NCBI GenBank assembly: GCA_041395865.1
Contig: JAWKZQ010000001.1
Location: 62,001-126,000, forward strand
Direction of reading: 5' to 3'
Length of the DNA: 64,000 bases
Source: IMCC2047 sp041395865
GTDB taxonomy: Bacteria > Pseudomonadota > Gammaproteobacteria > Pseudomonadales > IMCC2047
The translations under genes were made by a program, and so were the position numbers. The notes beneath the pieces are model-generated. The model saw only the letters and a list, made by a program, of their open reading frames with translations. It made no database searches and had not been told where the DNA came from. Positions 62,380 to 64,000 of the stretch are shown in pieces (the first letter of the stretch is position 1; every line of letters starts with the position of its first letter).

Positions 62380-63261
62380 ATGTTTCGCACTTACCTGCTG
62401 TTTTGCCTTGCGCTATTCGCCCCTGCCGGGGCGTTAGCCGATTCCATTGAGCAGGCATCCATCACCATCATTATCGACGACCTGGGCAACAACCTGCGCG
62501 ACGGGCAACGTGCCCTCGCCCTGCCCGGCCCGGTGACCTATGCCATCCTGCCCTTCCTGCCACACAGCCGTAAACTGGCGGAACAGGCACACCGCCAAGG
62601 CAAAGAGGTGATGCTGCATATGCCGATGGACAATAGCCATGACCGGCCCATCGGCCCCGGTGGCCTGACCCTGAAACAGGGCCGCCAGGATTACCAGGCG
62701 CGTTTCCAGCGCGCGATTGCTGCCACCCCCCATATCAAGGGTATCAACAACCACATGGGCAGCCGCCTGACCACCAACCCGGAACGCATGCAATGGCTGA
62801 TGCAGACCCTCAAGGAATACCCCCTCTACTTTGTCGACAGCCGCACCAGCGCCGCATCGGTTGCCGCAACGGCGGCGGCAGACAACCAGATACCAAACCT
62901 GGAGCGTGACATTTTCCTGGATCACGAGCCCAATGTGGACTTTATCGACCGGCAGTTTAAAAAACTGATCAAGGTTGCCCGCAAAAAAGGCAGCGCTGTG
63001 GCCATTGGCCACCCGTATCCAAGTACGCTGGGTTATCTGGAGAACGTGCTCCCAAAGCTGGATGCGATGGGTATTCGACTGGTGACGCCCTCGGGGCTGA
63101 TCGCGCTTCGAAGCCCCCCTTCACCAGAAAAAAATGCTACGCAAGTGGCGTCCAGCCGCGAGACTGCCCCCAAAGCCCTGCTCGCCAATGCACCACCAGA
63201 GAAGGCTAATCGCTGCCAAATAACCGAGCTTGCCGAATTCACTCGGGTCAAATGCAGCTAA
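62380..63261 (+). CDS. Divergent polysaccharide deacetylase family protein
   Basis: A 293-residue secreted protein (signal peptide about 1-20, ALA-D) of the YibQ/DUF610 divergent polysaccharide deacetylase family. TIIIDDLGNN supplies the aspartates, GINNHMGSR the histidine region, and DSRTSAAS and AIGHPYPSTL are family motifs. It starts two bases after the ctpA stop. Substrate unknown, probably an envelope glycan. The C-terminal about 40 residues are extra. Confidence 0.88.
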   Translation: MFRTYLLFCLALFAPAGALADSIEQASITIIIDDLGNNLRDGQRALALPGPVTYAILPFLPHSRKLAEQAHRQGKEVMLHMPMDNSHDRPIGPGGLTLKQGRQDYQARFQRAIAATPHIKGINNHMGSRLTTNPERMQWLMQTLKEYPLYFVDSRTSAASVAATAAADNQIPNLERDIFLDHEPNVDFIDRQFKKLIKVARKKGSAVAIGHPYPSTLGYLENVLPKLDAMGIRLVTPSGLIALRSPPSPEKNATQVASSRETAPKALLANAPPEKANRCQITELAEFTRVKCS

Positions 63262-63302
63262 ACCCGCTTTTTAATCAAAATACACAGCCAAGGCCACCCA
63301 CG

Positions 63303-64000
63303 ATGATTGACCAGGAACTTCAACAAATCCAGCAAGTTTACGACCTGCTCACCGAATTTTTGGTGAATTACAGCTTCCAGCTGGTAGGCGCCATTATTAT
63401 TTTCCTGATCGGCCTGTTTGTGGCCAAGAAGGTTGCCAAGCTGATTTTACGCCTCTGTGAAAAGCACCAGCTGGATATCACCCTCTCGAACTTTATTGCC
63501 AATACCCTGCGCATCATTGTCATTATCATGGCCGCCGTGATCGCGCTCGGCAAAGTCGGTATCAGCGTCACCCCGATGGTTGCCGCTATCGGCGCACTGT
63601 CTCTCGGTGCCGGGCTGGCCGTTCAGGGGCTGCTTTCCAACTACGGCGCCGGTTTGACGATTATCGTCACCCGCCCCTTTGTCATCGGCAATACCATCAG
63701 CGTGCAGGGCGTCACCGGCCTGGTCAAGGACATCAGCCTCGGTTATACCATCCTGACCAACGAGGACGGCGTGGAAATCACCATTCCCAACAAGCATATT
63801 GTCGGCGAAATCCTGCACAACTCCTTCGCCAATACCCTGGTGGATAGCAGCATCGGTATCAGCTACGACGCTGACCCCGATAAGGCCATTGCGGTGATTC
63901 AGCAATGCCTCAAGGAAATGAATCCGGTATCGCAGGACCCAGCACCACAGGTCGGGATTGATAACTTCGGCGACAGTGCCATTGAAATCGGCGTGCGCTA
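63303..64000 (+). CDS. mscS: Small-conductance mechanosensitive channel MscS (3'-truncated by window)
   Basis: Opens under membrane tension in hypo-osmotic shock. The visible part has three membrane helices (about 24-45, 62-82, 90-122), with the pore helix ALSLGAGLAVQGLLSNYGAGL, the RPFVIGN beta-domain start and the following beta domain. The reading frame runs off the end at 64000. The start is the ATG at 63303, 41 bases after the deacetylase. The neighbour beyond the window is unknown. Confidence 0.93.
   Translation, partial: MIDQELQQIQQVYDLLTEFLVNYSFQLVGAIIIFLIGLFVAKKVAKLILRLCEKHQLDITLSNFIANTLRIIVIIMAAVIALGKVGISVTPMVAAIGALSLGAGLAVQGLLSNYGAGLTIIVTRPFVIGNTISVQGVTGLVKDISLGYTILTNEDGVEITIPNKHIVGEILHNSFANTLVDSSIGISYDADPDKAIAVIQQCLKEMNPVSQDPAPQVGIDNFGDSAIEIGVR

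Overview
The window is a dense, almost purely chromosomal stretch of a Gram-negative gammaproteobacterium. It encodes a lipid A/Kdo/heptose pathway (msbA, hldE, waaA), type IV pilus alignment genes (pilMNOPQ), Tat export, ubiquinone genes (ubiE, ubiJ, ubiB), SecB, and a sodium-type PomAB flagellar stator. Gene order resembles Pseudomonas and its marine relatives in many places, and my best guess is a marine oligotroph or polysaccharide degrader of the Cellvibrionales/Oceanospirillales kind. That guess rests on synteny and protein flavour only. I see no tRNA, rRNA, CRISPR array, prophage or insertion sequence, and no gene-free stretch longer than about 300 bases; the largest intergenic gaps are 57973-58266, 29492-29775, 7186-7434 and 38342-38590.

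Layout. 32-4613 (-): msbA-hldE-waaA, lipid A flipping and inner-core synthesis. 4788-7185 (-): pomA-pomB-PilZ, a flagellar stator with a probable c-di-GMP sensor. 7435-10542 (+): xseB-ispA-dxs, isoprenoid precursors. 10602-16728 (-): nrdR-ribD-ribE-ribH-nusB-thiL-pgpA-aspartic protease-ribA, riboflavin/thiamine/phospholipid genes, with ribBA missing from its usual place. 16901-18562 (+): ettA. 18637-29491 (-): pilMNOPQ-aroK-aroB-damX and hemE-radA. 29776-32292 (+): mrcA; 32373-32582 (-): rpmE. 32745-37994 (+): priA, an FtsN-like SPOR protein, hslVU behind a good sigma-32 promoter, and a DUF971 gene. 38069-38341 (-): a PHA-system family protein. 38591-44098 (+): ubiE-ubiJ-ubiB, hisI-hisE-tatABC. 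44088-46303 (-): dtd, pip and an SDR. 46461-47459 (+): LpxR-like outer-membrane protein. 47502-49313 (-): typA. 49428-50728 (+): a ThiI/MnmA-like PP-loop enzyme with a C-terminal NFACT-R-like domain, translationally coupled to a TusA-like sulfur carrier. 50922-56162 (+): glnA, a DUF4124 protein, ntrB-ntrC and a cytochrome P460. 56282-56746 (+): trmL. 56775-57972 (-): rhodanese-grxC-secB. 58267-64000 (+): gpmI-envC-ctpA-polysaccharide deacetylase and a truncated mscS.

Regulation visible in sequence: a textbook sigma-54 promoter with an upstream NtrC dyad before glnA, a second NtrC dyad before ntrB, a sigma-32 promoter before hslV, a sigma-70 promoter and structured leader before rpmE, and several bidirectional terminators between convergent genes.

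Most interesting locus: the slot between typA and glnA, which in Pseudomonas holds thiI, here holds a different thiolase architecture without THUMP or rhodanese domains, paired with its own TusA-like protein. This suggests a replacement route for tRNA thiolation. Secondary points are the PilZ protein with a large helical insertion in the stator operon and the cytochrome P460 directly behind ntrBC.
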